A stretch of 64,000 nucleotides of DNA from an uncultured Bacteroidota bacterium (GTDB taxonomy: Bacteria > Bacteroidota > Bacteroidia > Bacteroidales > P3), in NCBI GenBank assembly GCA_902774845.1, contig CACYJU010000003.1, positions 154,669-218,668 on the forward strand, written 5' to 3'. Within the stretch, counting starts at the first letter, position 1; each line of letters begins with the position of its first letter. The translations under genes were made by a program, and so were the position numbers. Under the pieces are notes generated by a model. The model was given only the letters and a program-made list of their open reading frames with translations. It did not search any database and was not told the DNA's origin. Below are positions 15,638-24,542 of this stretch, piece after piece.

Positions 15638-18600
15638 ATGAAAAGTAAAGCACTACTTCTTGGAGTCTTTGCAGGTTTGCTGCTTTGTTTCTCGGCTGTC
15701 GCCGACGCACAGACAAAAGCCAATTACAACGTTTCTGGTTTGAAGGAGTTAGGCCCCGAAAACATCGGCGGCCGCGTTTCTTGCATGCTTATCGATGGCG
15801 AAACGATCTATGCCGGCACTTCTCTTGGTGGCATCTTCAAAAAGAACGCCTCCAACGCCTTCCAGGCTTGGCAGTTTGTCCCCTGCTACCTGTCCGACGG
15901 CACTCAGCTCACACTCCCTGTGACCACAATGATCAAACGCGACAACGGTGTTATCTACATCGGCACCGGTGAACACGGCTACGTCGTTGGAAACGACACC
16001 GCCGCTATGGCCTCACGCGGCCGCGGCCTCTGGAAACTCCAGGACGGCACCTTCACCCAGCTGATCGATCCCGCCGAGCACAACGATTTCTATTTCATAA
16101 ACGAAATCGCTCTGTATGAGGCAGGTTCCATCCACCGTCAGTTCGCCGCTACCGAGAACGGTCTTTACACCACCACCGACGACTGGGCTACCTACACCAG
16201 AGTCTACGACGGTGCCGTGCGCGACCTCGAGGTGGTCCCCACTCGCAAAATGCTCTATTTCACCACCCCCGGTGCTATCCATCGCATCTCCAATGTCGAA
16301 AACGAGACCAGCGTCAACGCTCCCGTCTGCATCACCAGCAACGAGCCCCTCTTCGCTGAAGCCGGCGGCAACGTGAAAATAGCTGTGGCACCCACCAACG
16401 CCACCTACCTCTACGCTTTGGTTTTCGATAAAAAAGGCACCTTCGAAGGCGTCTACCTGAGCCGCGACCAGCAGTCCTGGCTGCAGCTCAACACCTCCGC
16501 CGTGCTCCCCTTCTCGTCACTCCGCAATGGCGAAAACTGCGGTACCATCACCGTCGACGCCAACAACTCCAAAATCATCTACATCGGAGGCGAGACCATC
16601 TGGACAGGACACGGATATGTTGAGAACTCCATCTATCAGTGGACCAAGAACTCCTACAGCGAGGCCGCCCTCAATGCAGGCGACTATATGTCATACGTCT
16701 ACAACAACCCCATGTCCGTACACTCCGGCATCAAGCAGATACTTCAAAGCGGAAACACATTCTTTGTAGCCACCAATGGTGGTATCTATCAGAGCGCAGG
16801 ACTCAATGTTTTCGAGAATATCTCCTACGGCCTCAACACCGTACCCGTTGTAGACTTTGCCGTTTGCCCCGATGGTTCAATCATCATGGGTGCCAACGAG
16901 CTGGCTTCTCCCTTCATGGCTTCCCGTTCTGGCGCCAACAATGTTGAAGTCAACCACAACGCCAACATCATCTTCACCGGCAACGGCGGACAGCCAGCCG
17001 CCTCTCGCTTCCAAAGACTGCAGCCCACACCCGCCCGCGGCCTTATCCTTTCCGCCGATGGAATGACTTACGGACGTACCTATGCCGACTACGCCGACTA
17101 CACCCAGACACAAACTTGGACCACCGGTCAGGAATTCCTGAGCGATATTCCCACTTCCGGTTACACCAGCCCCAGCCTGTTCCTTTGGGAAACGATGAAC
17201 AACTCTGTAATCAAGGACTCCTTGACCATCAACATCGATACCCTCGGCATAATCATTCGTGACGGTGTGAAAATCCAACTGAACAAGAAAGATTCCACCG
17301 ATTTTGCAGGCAACATCATTGACTCTGTATTCAATCCTCTTCCATTCACAATTCAAGCTGGCGACAAGATGGCTTTTTCACATCCTTCGTTCTTCGGCTA
17401 CCCGTTTGAATACACCTTCACTGAGGATTACGAACTCACATCTCACCATTCTCGCATTAAGGTTCAGTCTCCATTTCACAGCCGTGCGCTCCTCACCGCA
17501 AAATACAAATCGGGTACCAACGTTATGAGTACAGTCTTCATGACTTGGAATCCTATGGATTTCAGAAGGGTTTGGTCAATGGAAGAACACTCTGCAGGTA
17601 ACTACGCTGCCACCGTTGAGTGGGCAAAACTTATAACCGTCAACTCAACACAAGGTCAGGACATCCGCCATACAGTCATGTCTCGCAACGGTGACGTAGC
17701 CTATGCCGCAGTTTCCGACACCAACAGCAACACCTATTACATCCTGCGTGTCAGAGGAATAAACGCTGTAGAGATTAGAGATACCAATAGTGCCAACAAC
17801 CTTTACTTCAACTATCTCTCACCTCGTTGCCAAACCCTCAGAGACACTCTCGTGTATAACGGCTCAACCCGTTTTTCACGTCCTGTGACCTCGATGGTTT
17901 GCGATCAGCGTGACGGACAAGATCGCCTCGTAGTGACCTTCGGTGACTATAACGCATCTGAACCCAACGTGATAGTCTTCAACAACTCCACCTCCGAGAC
18001 TTACACCTCCGCCGCAAAATCTGTTGAAAATGCCAAGATTCCCGTATTCAGCTCGATGATTGAATACACCACAGGTGAAGTTTATGTAGGTACAGAAGAG
18101 GGCGTCTTCGTGGCATCCGAAAGTTCCTTCAACGGCACTCCTGCTTGGGAGGTCTACGGTCAGTTCAAGGGCGTTCCCGTAACCGCCATCCACCAGCAGA
18201 TTGACACCCTCCAGAGTGTTGGTATAACAACCCACAACGGCATCAACGCTGACCTCAACGTCTTTGCCAAGACCAAATTCCCCTATGCAATGTATTTCGG
18301 CACCTATGGTCGCGGTATCTTCATGGATATGAAATATGTCACAGATACAAACAACAACGTCATTGACAGCAACCTCCTTGCCATCCCTGAAGTTGTAGCA
18401 GCACCTGGCAAGGCCAGCGTCTCAATCTATCCCAACCCCGCTTCTTCTCAGGCTACGGTTGACATCAACCTCTCCGAGAACGCCAACACCATGGTTCGTG
18501 TTTTCGACATGAGCGGCAAAGTTGTCTTCACCGAGAACCTCGGTCGTATTGACGCCGGCAACCACAGAACCCAAATCAATTGCCAGAAACTCCGCAAAGG

Positions 18601-18664
18601 TATCTATATCGTCAACGTGGTTAGCGGTAAATCCACCGCAACCTCCAAGTTGGTCGTAAGATAA
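15638..18664 (+). CDS. Large secreted beta-propeller-like protein with T9SS type A sorting domain
   Basis: 1008 residues, function unknown. A signal peptide (cut near ADAQ, residue 25) is followed by repeated beta-strand motifs of the BNR/sortilin-propeller kind (ENIGGRVSCMLIDGETIYAG, GVIYIGTGEHGYVVG, TIYIGGETIWTGHG-like, GEVYVGTEEGVFVASE, YFGTYGRGIFMDM). The last about 80 residues form the type A C-terminal sorting domain: VSIYPNPASSQATVDI, VRVFDMSGKVVF and GIYIVNVVSGKSTATSKLVV. This is the signal that type IX secretion uses to carry proteins across the outer membrane and usually attach them to the surface. It is the only clear such domain in the window. Flanked by its own promoter and a strong terminator, so it is monocistronic. 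The target or ligand is unknown. Confidence 0.85.
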   Translation: MKSKALLLGVFAGLLLCFSAVADAQTKANYNVSGLKELGPENIGGRVSCMLIDGETIYAGTSLGGIFKKNASNAFQAWQFVPCYLSDGTQLTLPVTTMIKRDNGVIYIGTGEHGYVVGNDTAAMASRGRGLWKLQDGTFTQLIDPAEHNDFYFINEIALYEAGSIHRQFAATENGLYTTTDDWATYTRVYDGAVRDLEVVPTRKMLYFTTPGAIHRISNVENETSVNAPVCITSNEPLFAEAGGNVKIAVAPTNATYLYALVFDKKGTFEGVYLSRDQQSWLQLNTSAVLPFSSLRNGENCGTITVDANNSKIIYIGGETIWTGHGYVENSIYQWTKNSYSEAALNAGDYMSYVYNNPMSVHSGIKQILQSGNTFFVATNGGIYQSAGLNVFENISYGLNTVPVVDFAVCPDGSIIMGANELASPFMASRSGANNVEVNHNANIIFTGNGGQPAASRFQRLQPTPARGLILSADGMTYGRTYADYADYTQTQTWTTGQEFLSDIPTSGYTSPSLFLWETMNNSVIKDSLTINIDTLGIIIRDGVKIQLNKKDSTDFAGNIIDSVFNPLPFTIQAGDKMAFSHPSFFGYPFEYTFTEDYELTSHHSRIKVQSPFHSRALLTAKYKSGTNVMSTVFMTWNPMDFRRVWSMEEHSAGNYAATVEWAKLITVNSTQGQDIRHTVMSRNGDVAYAAVSDTNSNTYYILRVRGINAVEIRDTNSANNLYFNYLSPRCQTLRDTLVYNGSTRFSRPVTSMVCDQRDGQDRLVVTFGDYNASEPNVIVFNNSTSETYTSAAKSVENAKIPVFSSMIEYTTGEVYVGTEEGVFVASESSFNGTPAWEVYGQFKGVPVTAIHQQIDTLQSVGITTHNGINADLNVFAKTKFPYAMYFGTYGRGIFMDMKYVTDTNNNVIDSNLLAIPEVVAAPGKASVSIYPNPASSQATVDINLSENANTMVRVFDMSGKVVFTENLGRIDAGNHRTQINCQKLRKGIYIVNVVSGKSTATSKLVVR

Positions 18665-18683
18665 AACATACGGTGCAGACGAC

Positions 18684-18721
18684 AAAAGGGGGGTGCGGCT
18701 TTCCGACCGACCCCCTTTTTT
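18684..18721 (+). terminator. Rho-independent terminator
   Basis: AAAAGGGGGG (18684-18693) can pair with CCCCCTTTTT (18711-18720), followed by T residues. It lies 20 bases after the stop codon at 18664. Confidence 0.85.
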
Positions 18722-18786
18722 ATGATACAACAATAGCAACCTTATACCTATATATATACTTGGTTCTATAAACAATACTTACATCG

Positions 18787-20070
18787 ATGAATAAAGATCT
18801 CGTAAAAGAACTCCAGTGGCGTAATATGATTCACACCATGATGCCCGGCACAGAGGAGCAGCTCGCAAAAGAGGTTACCACCGCATACGTTGGCATCGAC
18901 CCTACCGCCGATTCTCTTCATATAGGGCACCTCGTGAGCATCATGTTACTCAAACACCTTCAGCTGGCCGGACACAAGCCCCTCGCCGTTGTGGGTGGCG
19001 CTACCGGCATGATTGGAGACCCCTCCTTCAAGGCTGCAGAACGCAAACTGCTCACTCCCGACGAGGTTCAGCACAATGTTGACTGTATTAAGAAACAGCT
19101 TGAGAAGTTTCTCGATTTCGACAACCCGGTCAACGGCGCTGAGATACTCAACAACTACGACTGGATGAAAGATTATCTTTTCCTCGATTTCATACGCGAT
19201 GTGGGTAAGCATATAACCGTCAACTACATGATGGCGAAAGACTCTGTGCAGAAGCGTATGGAAACGGGTATCTCCTTCACCGAGTTCTCATACCAGCTTC
19301 TTCAGGGTTTTGACTATCTGACATTATATCGCACCAAGGGTTGCCGCCTGCAGATGGGTGGTTCTGACCAGTGGGGCAACATCACAACCGGCACCGAACT
19401 TATCCGTCGTATGGAGGGTGGCGAAGCTTACGCGCTCACCTGCCCGCTCATCACCAAGGCTGACGGCACCAAATTCGGCAAGACCGAAGGTGGCAACGTG
19501 TGGCTCGACCCCGAAAAAACCTCTCCTTATAAGTTCTACCAGTTCTGGCTCAACTGCTCCGATGTAGATACGGCCCGCTATATCCGCATCTTCACTCTTC
19601 TAAGCAAAGAAGAGATAGAATCGCTCGAGGCCGAACACGCACAGGCACCAGAGCGTCGTGTTCTCCAGAAAGCCCTCGCAAAAGATATCACATGCCGGGT
19701 ACACAGCGTTAAGGATTACGAGACAGCCGTTGCCGCTTCCGAACTTCTGTTTGGGAAGGGTACAACCGAACAGCTCAACACTCTCGACCGTGCAACTTTA
19801 CTTTCCGTATTTGACGGCGTTCCTCAGTTCACGGTTTCGCGCAGTTTGCTCGATAGCGGCATAAGCGTCATCGACCTCTGCGCGGCAGAGACCTCTATGT
19901 TTGCCTCTAAAGGTGAAATACGTCGTGAACTGAAGCAAAACTCCATCTCGCTGAACAAACAGAAGATAGGCGAAGACTATAAAGTCACCTCAAATGATAT
20001 CCTCCAGTCAGACCTCTTGCTTTTCCAAAAAGGCAAGAAGAACTACTATATTGTCAAAATTGAGGATTAA
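18787..20070 (+). CDS. tyrS: Tyrosyl-tRNA synthetase
   Basis: 427 residues, the normal length for bacterial TyrRS (class I). It charges tRNA-Tyr in the cytoplasm. Visible signatures: HIGH at 45-48 within [11 protein letters not shown], tyrosine-pocket segments [20 protein letters not shown] and [14 protein letters not shown], and the KMSKS-equivalent KFGKT at 229-233. The C-terminal S4-like RNA-binding domain ([19 protein letters not shown]) is complete. A terminator lies 66 bases upstream, so it has its own promoter, which I could not place with confidence. The downstream spacer contains AATCAAGCAAT repeats before the peptidase gene. Confidence 0.97.
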   Translation: MNKDLVKELQWRNMIHTMMPGTEEQLAKEVTTAYVGIDPTADSLHIGHLVSIMLLKHLQLAGHKPLAVVGGATGMIGDPSFKAAERKLLTPDEVQHNVDCIKKQLEKFLDFDNPVNGAEILNNYDWMKDYLFLDFIRDVGKHITVNYMMAKDSVQKRMETGISFTEFSYQLLQGFDYLTLYRTKGCRLQMGGSDQWGNITTGTELIRRMEGGEAYALTCPLITKADGTKFGKTEGGNVWLDPEKTSPYKFYQFWLNCSDVDTARYIRIFTLLSKEEIESLEAEHAQAPERRVLQKALAKDITCRVHSVKDYETAVAASELLFGKGTTEQLNTLDRATLLSVFDGVPQFTVSRSLLDSGISVIDLCAAETSMFASKGEIRRELKQNSISLNKQKIGEDYKVTSNDILQSDLLLFQKGKKNYYIVKIED

Positions 20071-20087
20071 AAATAATTATTCACCCT

Positions 20088-20120
20088 CAAGCAATCAAGC
20101 AATAAACGCAATCAAGCAAT
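20088..20120. repeat. AATCAAGCAAT repeat between tyrS and the peptidase gene
   Basis: CAAGCAATCAAGCAATAAACG followed by CAATCAAGCAATAAAACC, in a roughly 10-bp period, ending seven bases before the ATG at 20127. Same family as the repeats at 24513, 30820, 32097, 53901, 54612 and 58043. Confidence 0.75.
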
Positions 20121-20126
20121 AAAACC

Positions 20127-20978
20127 ATGAATCTATCAGGCAGAAGACAAAGCAGCAACGTTGAAGACCGTCGTGGGAAAAGCGGCAAGATAGCCGTAGG
20201 CGGCGGTATCGGCGGCGCCATAGTTATAGCACTCATAGCAATTCTTATGGGCAAAGACCCCAGTTCGGCGCTACAACAACTCGGAAGTCAAACCACCGAA
20301 GAGACAGAATTTGTCGCTACCGAGCAGGAAAAAGAATTCGAGGTATTCGCCAGCCAGATACTCGCCAGCACCGAAGATGTGTGGACAGAGTTGTTCAAGA
20401 AGATGGGCCGTACCTACGAACCTCCCAAGCTTGTACTCTTCAAGGGTAGCGTACAGAGTGGTTGTGGCGGAGCCTCTTCTTCGTCTGGCCCATTCTACTG
20501 TTCTGCCGACCGCAGTGTTTATATAGACCTCGACTTCTTCGCCGAGATGCACAAAACCATCGGTGCCGGTGGCGATTTCGCTTATGCCTACGTCATAGCA
20601 CATGAAGTTGGTCACCATGTGCAGAATCTGCTTGGCACCCTCGGTGATGCTCACCGCAAGATGTCCTCAGTTTCGAAAGAGGAAAGTAACCAGATTAGTG
20701 TTAGACTTGAACTTCAGGCCGACTTCTATGCTGGCATCTGGGGGTATTATGAGAACAAGATGTTTGGCTCGCTCGAGGATGGTGATATAGAAGAAGCCAT
20801 CAACGCGGCTGGCAAGATCGGCGACGACTATCTGCAGAAGAAAGCACGCGGCTACGCCACCCCTGAGACATTCAACCATGGAACCTCCGCTCAGCGTTCT
20901 CGCTGGCTTAAGAAAGGTCTCACAACAGGCGACATAAAACTCGGGGACACCTTCTCGCCGTCATACAACAGCCTTTAA
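20127..20978 (+). CDS. ypfJ: YpfJ-type neutral zinc metallopeptidase, membrane-anchored
   Basis: 283 residues. A short N-terminus with an Arg-rich start (SGRRQSSNVEDRRG) precedes a single transmembrane helix (about 27-46, GGAIVIALIAILMG), placing the rest outside the cytoplasm. The catalytic zinc motif HEVGHH begins at H159 (HExxH), with a downstream LELQADFYAGIWGYY helix that carries the third zinc ligand region of this family. The CGGASSSSGPFYCSADRSVYIDLDFF segment is typical of the YpfJ/KPN_02809 family. Substrates of the family are not known. The gene follows tyrS by 56 bases and ends at a strong hairpin terminator. Confidence 0.9.
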   Translation: MNLSGRRQSSNVEDRRGKSGKIAVGGGIGGAIVIALIAILMGKDPSSALQQLGSQTTEETEFVATEQEKEFEVFASQILASTEDVWTELFKKMGRTYEPPKLVLFKGSVQSGCGGASSSSGPFYCSADRSVYIDLDFFAEMHKTIGAGGDFAYAYVIAHEVGHHVQNLLGTLGDAHRKMSSVSKEESNQISVRLELQADFYAGIWGYYENKMFGSLEDGDIEEAINAAGKIGDDYLQKKARGYATPETFNHGTSAQRSRWLKKGLTTGDIKLGDTFSPSYNSL

Positions 20979-20997
20979 TTAATTTATAGAAAAAGCA

Positions 20998-21032
20998 AGC
21001 GGGACTTTTCGTAATAGAAAGTCCCGCTTTTA
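20998..21032. terminator. Bidirectional terminator
   Basis: AAGCGGGACTTT (20998-21009) pairs with AAAGTCCCGCTT (21019-21030), followed by T residues. It separates the peptidase gene (+) from the convergent PCMD gene (-). Confidence 0.85.
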
Positions 21033-21066
21033 CTATGAGATATGCTCTCGCTAACAGATTATCCCA

Positions 21067-22017
21067 TCAATACTCCAGCGCGATATTGTCAACCCACAAG
21101 GTGTTTCCAAGTGTGCCCACGTATGCTTCGTGCATAGAGGCTGTGATGATCATCATCGCATGCGTGGGTGTTTCATCAGCATCTGCCCAACCCTCTTCCT
21201 CAATCTTCACCACCTTGCCTTTGCTGTTTTTGGCGTAATAGGTAAGTCCTTTAGGACCAAATTTCATATAGTCTTTATAGTGAGGTGTTTTCGTGACGTC
21301 TCCATATATTACGGGCACACGGAAATTTTTCACCCATCCTGACGATGGATGCTCAATACGAGTCATAGCTGTTCCTACACGCAGAGCATGGATATGTCCA
21401 TCCTCATCTTCCCATCGTTTTTGCAGGATGTAGGTTATTTCGTGAGCATCATCTCCAGGTTGTGTTTTCTTGCTTGTTATCTTGCATTTTGTGATTGTGC
21501 CTTTGTTAGGCATCGCCGACTTGTAGTCAAGCACCAAGGCGGTAGGACGTTCGGTGAAAGGTATACCCCAGTTCATCAGCGAGTAGGGGTTGTTAGCTGT
21601 GGCTATAGGCTCAAAAATGTTTCCATAGAAAATACTTCCGCTTACCAAGAGGGTGATGTTAATGCCCAGAACTTTCAACTCCTCAATCTTGGTTTCAAGC
21701 TTTGCGCAGGTGCTGCCGTCCCAGCTTTTGTCCGGGGTTGCCGTACAGGATGTCTTTGTTACGCCTGCAACTTTTGCGTAAGCATTTGAGGTACTCCACG
21801 GAGTTTTGCCGCGATAGGCTTTGTTTTCGCGTATAGTGTCGCCCGGCCCGATGTTGTATATGACCTTTGTCTTGCCACCGATGATGGGACTCTCTTTGAT
21901 GTATCTCACACACCATGTGTTCATCTTACCGTACGGCACATATTTCTTGGTTTGGCTGTTGGTTATAGTTGGCAAAAGCAGTAGCAGCGTCAAGGCTGCA
22001 ATGTTCAGTTTTTTCAT
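21067..22017 (-). CDS. Secreted protein with PCMD-like domain
   Basis: 316 residues from the ATG at 22015-22017 (MKKLNIAALTLLLLLP), which begins a clear SPI signal peptide (cut near TNSQ). The longer open frame overlaps the steroid reductase gene and lacks a signal, so it is rejected. The C-terminal half (ALVLDYKSAMPNKG, AHEITYILQKRWED, THAMMIITASMHEAY, LGNTLWVDNIALEY) has the pattern of the PCMD domain, a beta-sandwich named for putative carbohydrate metabolism in Bacteroidetes. It starts 41 bases after the 5-alpha-reductase gene on the same strand and may be the last gene of that operon. Whether it takes part in steroid handling is unknown. The domain call is moderate. Confidence 0.68.
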   Translation of the reverse strand: MKKLNIAALTLLLLLPTITNSQTKKYVPYGKMNTWCVRYIKESPIIGGKTKVIYNIGPGDTIRENKAYRGKTPWSTSNAYAKVAGVTKTSCTATPDKSWDGSTCAKLETKIEELKVLGINITLLVSGSIFYGNIFEPIATANNPYSLMNWGIPFTERPTALVLDYKSAMPNKGTITKCKITSKKTQPGDDAHEITYILQKRWEDEDGHIHALRVGTAMTRIEHPSSGWVKNFRVPVIYGDVTKTPHYKDYMKFGPKGLTYYAKNSKGKVVKIEEEGWADADETPTHAMMIITASMHEAYVGTLGNTLWVDNIALEY

Positions 22018-22058
22018 TGGTAGTAGGTTTATGTTTAAAGAATTTACTCTATTGAGAT

Positions 22059-22868
22059 TTACCAAATAAACGGTATCATGCGTTTTCTTGGATGCGCGGC
22101 CATCTCTTCTGGAAACTCCTTGAGATAGCGTTTGTATATGCGGTGTGCTCTGGGACCGAGATTGGCAAATGTCCATATTGCGAACACAGCTCCGCTCAGC
22201 GACCAGGTCAAAATCGCAAATCCGCACCACTCGGCGAACTCTCCATAGTAGTTGGCGCTGGTCACCTGTCGGTAAAGTCCCTTGTTGGGGAGGTAGTGCT
22301 TGGTGTCGCCAGGTTTGCGCAGGTGGCGTATGACATTGTCGGAGTGCATATTTGTGATCATTCCAGCGAAAAAGATGATAGTGCCGATGATGAACTGTGG
22401 TGAAGTAAGCCATTCTGGGCCATAATTCATCGGCGATAAGTCGAACAATTTTCCAGAAAAGCCTCTGGCGGAAAGACAGAACAGCCAACCTCCCTGCATG
22501 AAGGCATTGAGGCTGTTGAACACCATACCCATCAGCACGATTGCCAACGGCATACGGCTGTTGCCCTTGAGCAGCATCGGGAATATGAACGATCTGTGGA
22601 AGTAGTGCAATTCAAAGAGGATAAGGAACACCAGCGGAACCATGGCTGCCTTGTCCGCCCATGCGATGTAGAAAGCCAGCATCAAGATAAACGATGGCGC
22701 TTCCATTATCACCCATCCCAATTTGTTATGTACGGCGGGGCCCCATTTGTTCGTATAGAATTTACCGTAGCCGGCATCCACGAAGAAGAGGCAGATGAAC
22801 ACCAACACCGCGGTGGCAGTCATGCCTATGAGCAACCAGTCGAAATTATCAAGCAGATAATTAATCAT
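22059..22868 (-). CDS. Steroid 5-alpha-reductase family membrane enzyme (5AR)
   Basis: 269 residues with six or seven hydrophobic helices. It belongs to the SRD5A family that reduces the C4-C5 double bond of 3-oxo-delta4 steroids with NADPH at the membrane. Diagnostic segments: FELHYFHRSFIFP (86-97), ANYYGEFAEW (205-214; N206 and E210 match the Asn/Glu pair that contacts cofactor and steroid in human SRD5A2), and RAHRIYKRYLKEFP with RKRMIPFIW at the C-terminus (Y248 matches the conserved Tyr). These match the true SRD5A group better than the broader DUF1295 membrane proteins. The start codon overlaps the stop of the SDR gene upstream by four bases, so translation is coupled. Function in bile-acid or sterol reduction is inferred from the neighbours. 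Confidence 0.85.
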   Translation of the reverse strand: MINYLLDNFDWLLIGMTATAVLVFICLFFVDAGYGKFYTNKWGPAVHNKLGWVIMEAPSFILMLAFYIAWADKAAMVPLVFLILFELHYFHRSFIFPMLLKGNSRMPLAIVLMGMVFNSLNAFMQGGWLFCLSARGFSGKLFDLSPMNYGPEWLTSPQFIIGTIIFFAGMITNMHSDNVIRHLRKPGDTKHYLPNKGLYRQVTSANYYGEFAEWCGFAILTWSLSGAVFAIWTFANLGPRAHRIYKRYLKEFPEEMAAHPRKRMIPFIW

Positions 22869-23638
22869 AATATTATTCCTTTCAGTTTTAGTTGGTTTTC
22901 GGTTTCATCCCAGAGCCATGCTGCCAGCTCTTCGTTCTGCCATTTTCGTGGCACATCTTGGTGTTTCTCACCACGGAACAGCTGCATCGTACAGTCGGTG
23001 GTCACAGCGTTTACGGCTGGTGTCGCTCCACCTTCGGCACTTTTGCAGAAGGGGCGGAATATGGCGTCGGTCAGCGAGTCGAACCAGCGGTCCATGCGCA
23101 GCATCTTGCTGTTCACCACGCCCGGGTCGGTCATATTAACCTGGTTTCCTGTACGGCGAGCCAGCTCTTGCGAGAAGAGCATCACGGCATATTTGCTGTT
23201 GCCGTAGGTGCCCAGCTGGCTGTAGTTTTCTTCGTTCACACGAAAGAAATCCTTGTTGAACTTAGCTGTATAGCAGGTCAGCGACACGGTGTTTGCCACT
23301 CTCAAGTCTTTTCCCATCGCCTTTATCATCAGGCGCGAGAGCAGGTATGTGCCGATATAGTTGGTACCTATGACACGTTCAAAGCCGTCTTCGTTTCTGC
23401 CGAAGGACTTCTCCATCGTGCCGGCGTTGTTCAGCAGGCCGTCCACCACTATGCCGTCGGCTTTCAGCTTCTCGACAAACTCCACTATCGACTGCAGCGA
23501 GCCGAGGTTCAGCATTCTCTCCCCCTCATGAGGCTCACGCCGGGTGGTGCCTATAACGTTGTAGCCTCTCTCCCGCAGCATCTTCACCGCTGCGCCTCCT
23601 ACCGAACCGGTACACCCTGTTACAACTATGGTTTGCAT
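22865..23638 (-). CDS. Short-chain dehydrogenase/reductase, candidate hydroxysteroid dehydrogenase (SDR-1)
   Basis: 257 residues, cytoplasmic NAD(P)-dependent oxidoreductase. Cofactor loop TGCTGSVG at 7-14, NNAG at 70-73, catalytic S119 in TVSLTC and Y145-x3-K149 in YGNSK. The overall pattern (GLLNNAGTME, NYIGTYLLSRLM, VNMTDPGVV) resembles retinol/steroid dehydrogenase-like SDRs. TTRR after the second strand suggests NADP(H). It sits between a second SDR (47 bases upstream) and the 5-alpha-reductase (four-base overlap), in a cluster with an OYE-type reductase. A 3-hydroxysteroid dehydrogenase role is therefore a reasonable inference; position and stereochemistry cannot be read from the sequence. 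Confidence 0.82.
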   Translation of the reverse strand: MQTIVVTGCTGSVGGAAVKMLRERGYNVIGTTRREPHEGERMLNLGSLQSIVEFVEKLKADGIVVDGLLNNAGTMEKSFGRNEDGFERVIGTNYIGTYLLSRLMIKAMGKDLRVANTVSLTCYTAKFNKDFFRVNEENYSQLGTYGNSKYAVMLFSQELARRTGNQVNMTDPGVVNSKMLRMDRWFDSLTDAIFRPFCKSAEGGATPAVNAVTTDCTMQLFRGEKHQDVPRKWQNEELAAWLWDETENQLKLKGIIL

Positions 23639-23685
23639 TTTAAGACTGTTAGCTGACTACTTATTTGCCCTGTCCGGGCACGGAC

Positions 23686-24474
23686 TTACTTGTCCTTAAA
23701 CTTATTCCAGATTTTCATCTCCAGCCAGTTCGGGAGCAGTTTTATCAGCACCGGCAGGTAGTAGTTCATCGCGCCGGGCTTCACATAGTGACGTTTATGG
23801 AGCATACCGCGTATAGCGTGGTTCACCAACCAATGAGGAGTACTGATAACACCGATATTCACTCCGAACTTCAGTAGGCTCGGTTTCAGCCCATACAGCG
23901 GCGTGGCTATCGCGCCTGGCAGCACCGTTGTGCATCCCACGTTGTAGTTGCGCATCTCGAAGTACATCGACTTTGAGAAACTCTTGAGGTATGCTTTCGT
24001 GGCTGCGTAGAAGGTGATGCCCGGAGTAGGCAGCATAGCCGCCAGCGACGACATGTTGATGATATAACCTCTGCGGCGTTCCTTCATAGCTTCGCCGAAC
24101 AGCATCACCAGTCGGGTCGGAGTGATCATGTGCAGCTGCATCATCGTGTTGGCCTTGCCCTGCGTTTCGGGGTCGGTCTCGTGGAAGAAAAACATGCCGG
24201 CGTTGTTTATCAGTATGTCGATATCTAGCTTCTGTTCTTGGCAGTAATCCCACACTTCGCGTGCGGCAGAGTCTTTGGAGAGGTCCATATAGAGCCCCCA
24301 TGCCTTCACACCGTATTTCTCTTCCAGCTCTTTCGGCATCGTTTCAAGCTGCTCTTTCTGGATGGACACCATCAGTATGTTGCAGCCCTTTGCCGCCAAC
24401 TGCTGACAGTATTCCCAACCCATACCGGACGTACCACCGGTAACCAACGCGTTATATCCTCTGATATCTTTCAT
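23686..24474 (-). CDS. Short-chain dehydrogenase resembling 17-beta-HSD type 3/12 (SDR-2)
   Basis: 262 residues. Cofactor motif TGGTSGMG at 12-19, NNAG at 90-93, catalytic S142/S143 in NMSS, and Y156-x3-K160 in YAATK. The N-terminal run (YNALVTGGTSGMGWEYCQQL) and the C-terminal PGAIATPLYG plus a hydrophobic tail resemble the HSD17B3/HSD17B12 group of SDRs, which act on ketosteroids or 3-ketoacyl chains. It is clearly distinct from its neighbour SDR-1, so the two probably act on different positions or stereoisomers. It is followed by SDR-1 after 47 bases and preceded by the flavin reductase after 65 bases that contain AATCAAGCA repeats. Part of the presumed steroid operon. Confidence 0.83.
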   Translation of the reverse strand: MKDIRGYNALVTGGTSGMGWEYCQQLAAKGCNILMVSIQKEQLETMPKELEEKYGVKAWGLYMDLSKDSAAREVWDYCQEQKLDIDILINNAGMFFFHETDPETQGKANTMMQLHMITPTRLVMLFGEAMKERRRGYIINMSSLAAMLPTPGITFYAATKAYLKSFSKSMYFEMRNYNVGCTTVLPGAIATPLYGLKPSLLKFGVNIGVISTPHWLVNHAIRGMLHKRHYVKPGAMNYYLPVLIKLLPNWLEMKIWNKFKDK

Positions 24475-24512
24475 TCAAGTCGTAGTTTGTTGTTGTACTA
24501 ATATCACTAATA

Positions 24513-24542
24513 CATTCACGCAATCAAGCATTCAAGCAATCA
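24513..24542. repeat. AATCAAGCA repeat abutting the stop codon of the flavin reductase gene
   Basis: In the gene's own direction the sequence reads TGATTGCTTGAATGCTTGAT and continues; the TGA stop (24542-24540) is the first three bases of the repeat. The same arrangement is seen at 30820 and 32097. Confidence 0.75.

Noticed and set aside
21067..22488. 473-residue version of the PCMD protein
   Set aside because: The extra N-terminus overlaps the 5-alpha-reductase gene and lacks a signal; the start at 22017 gives a proper signal peptide.
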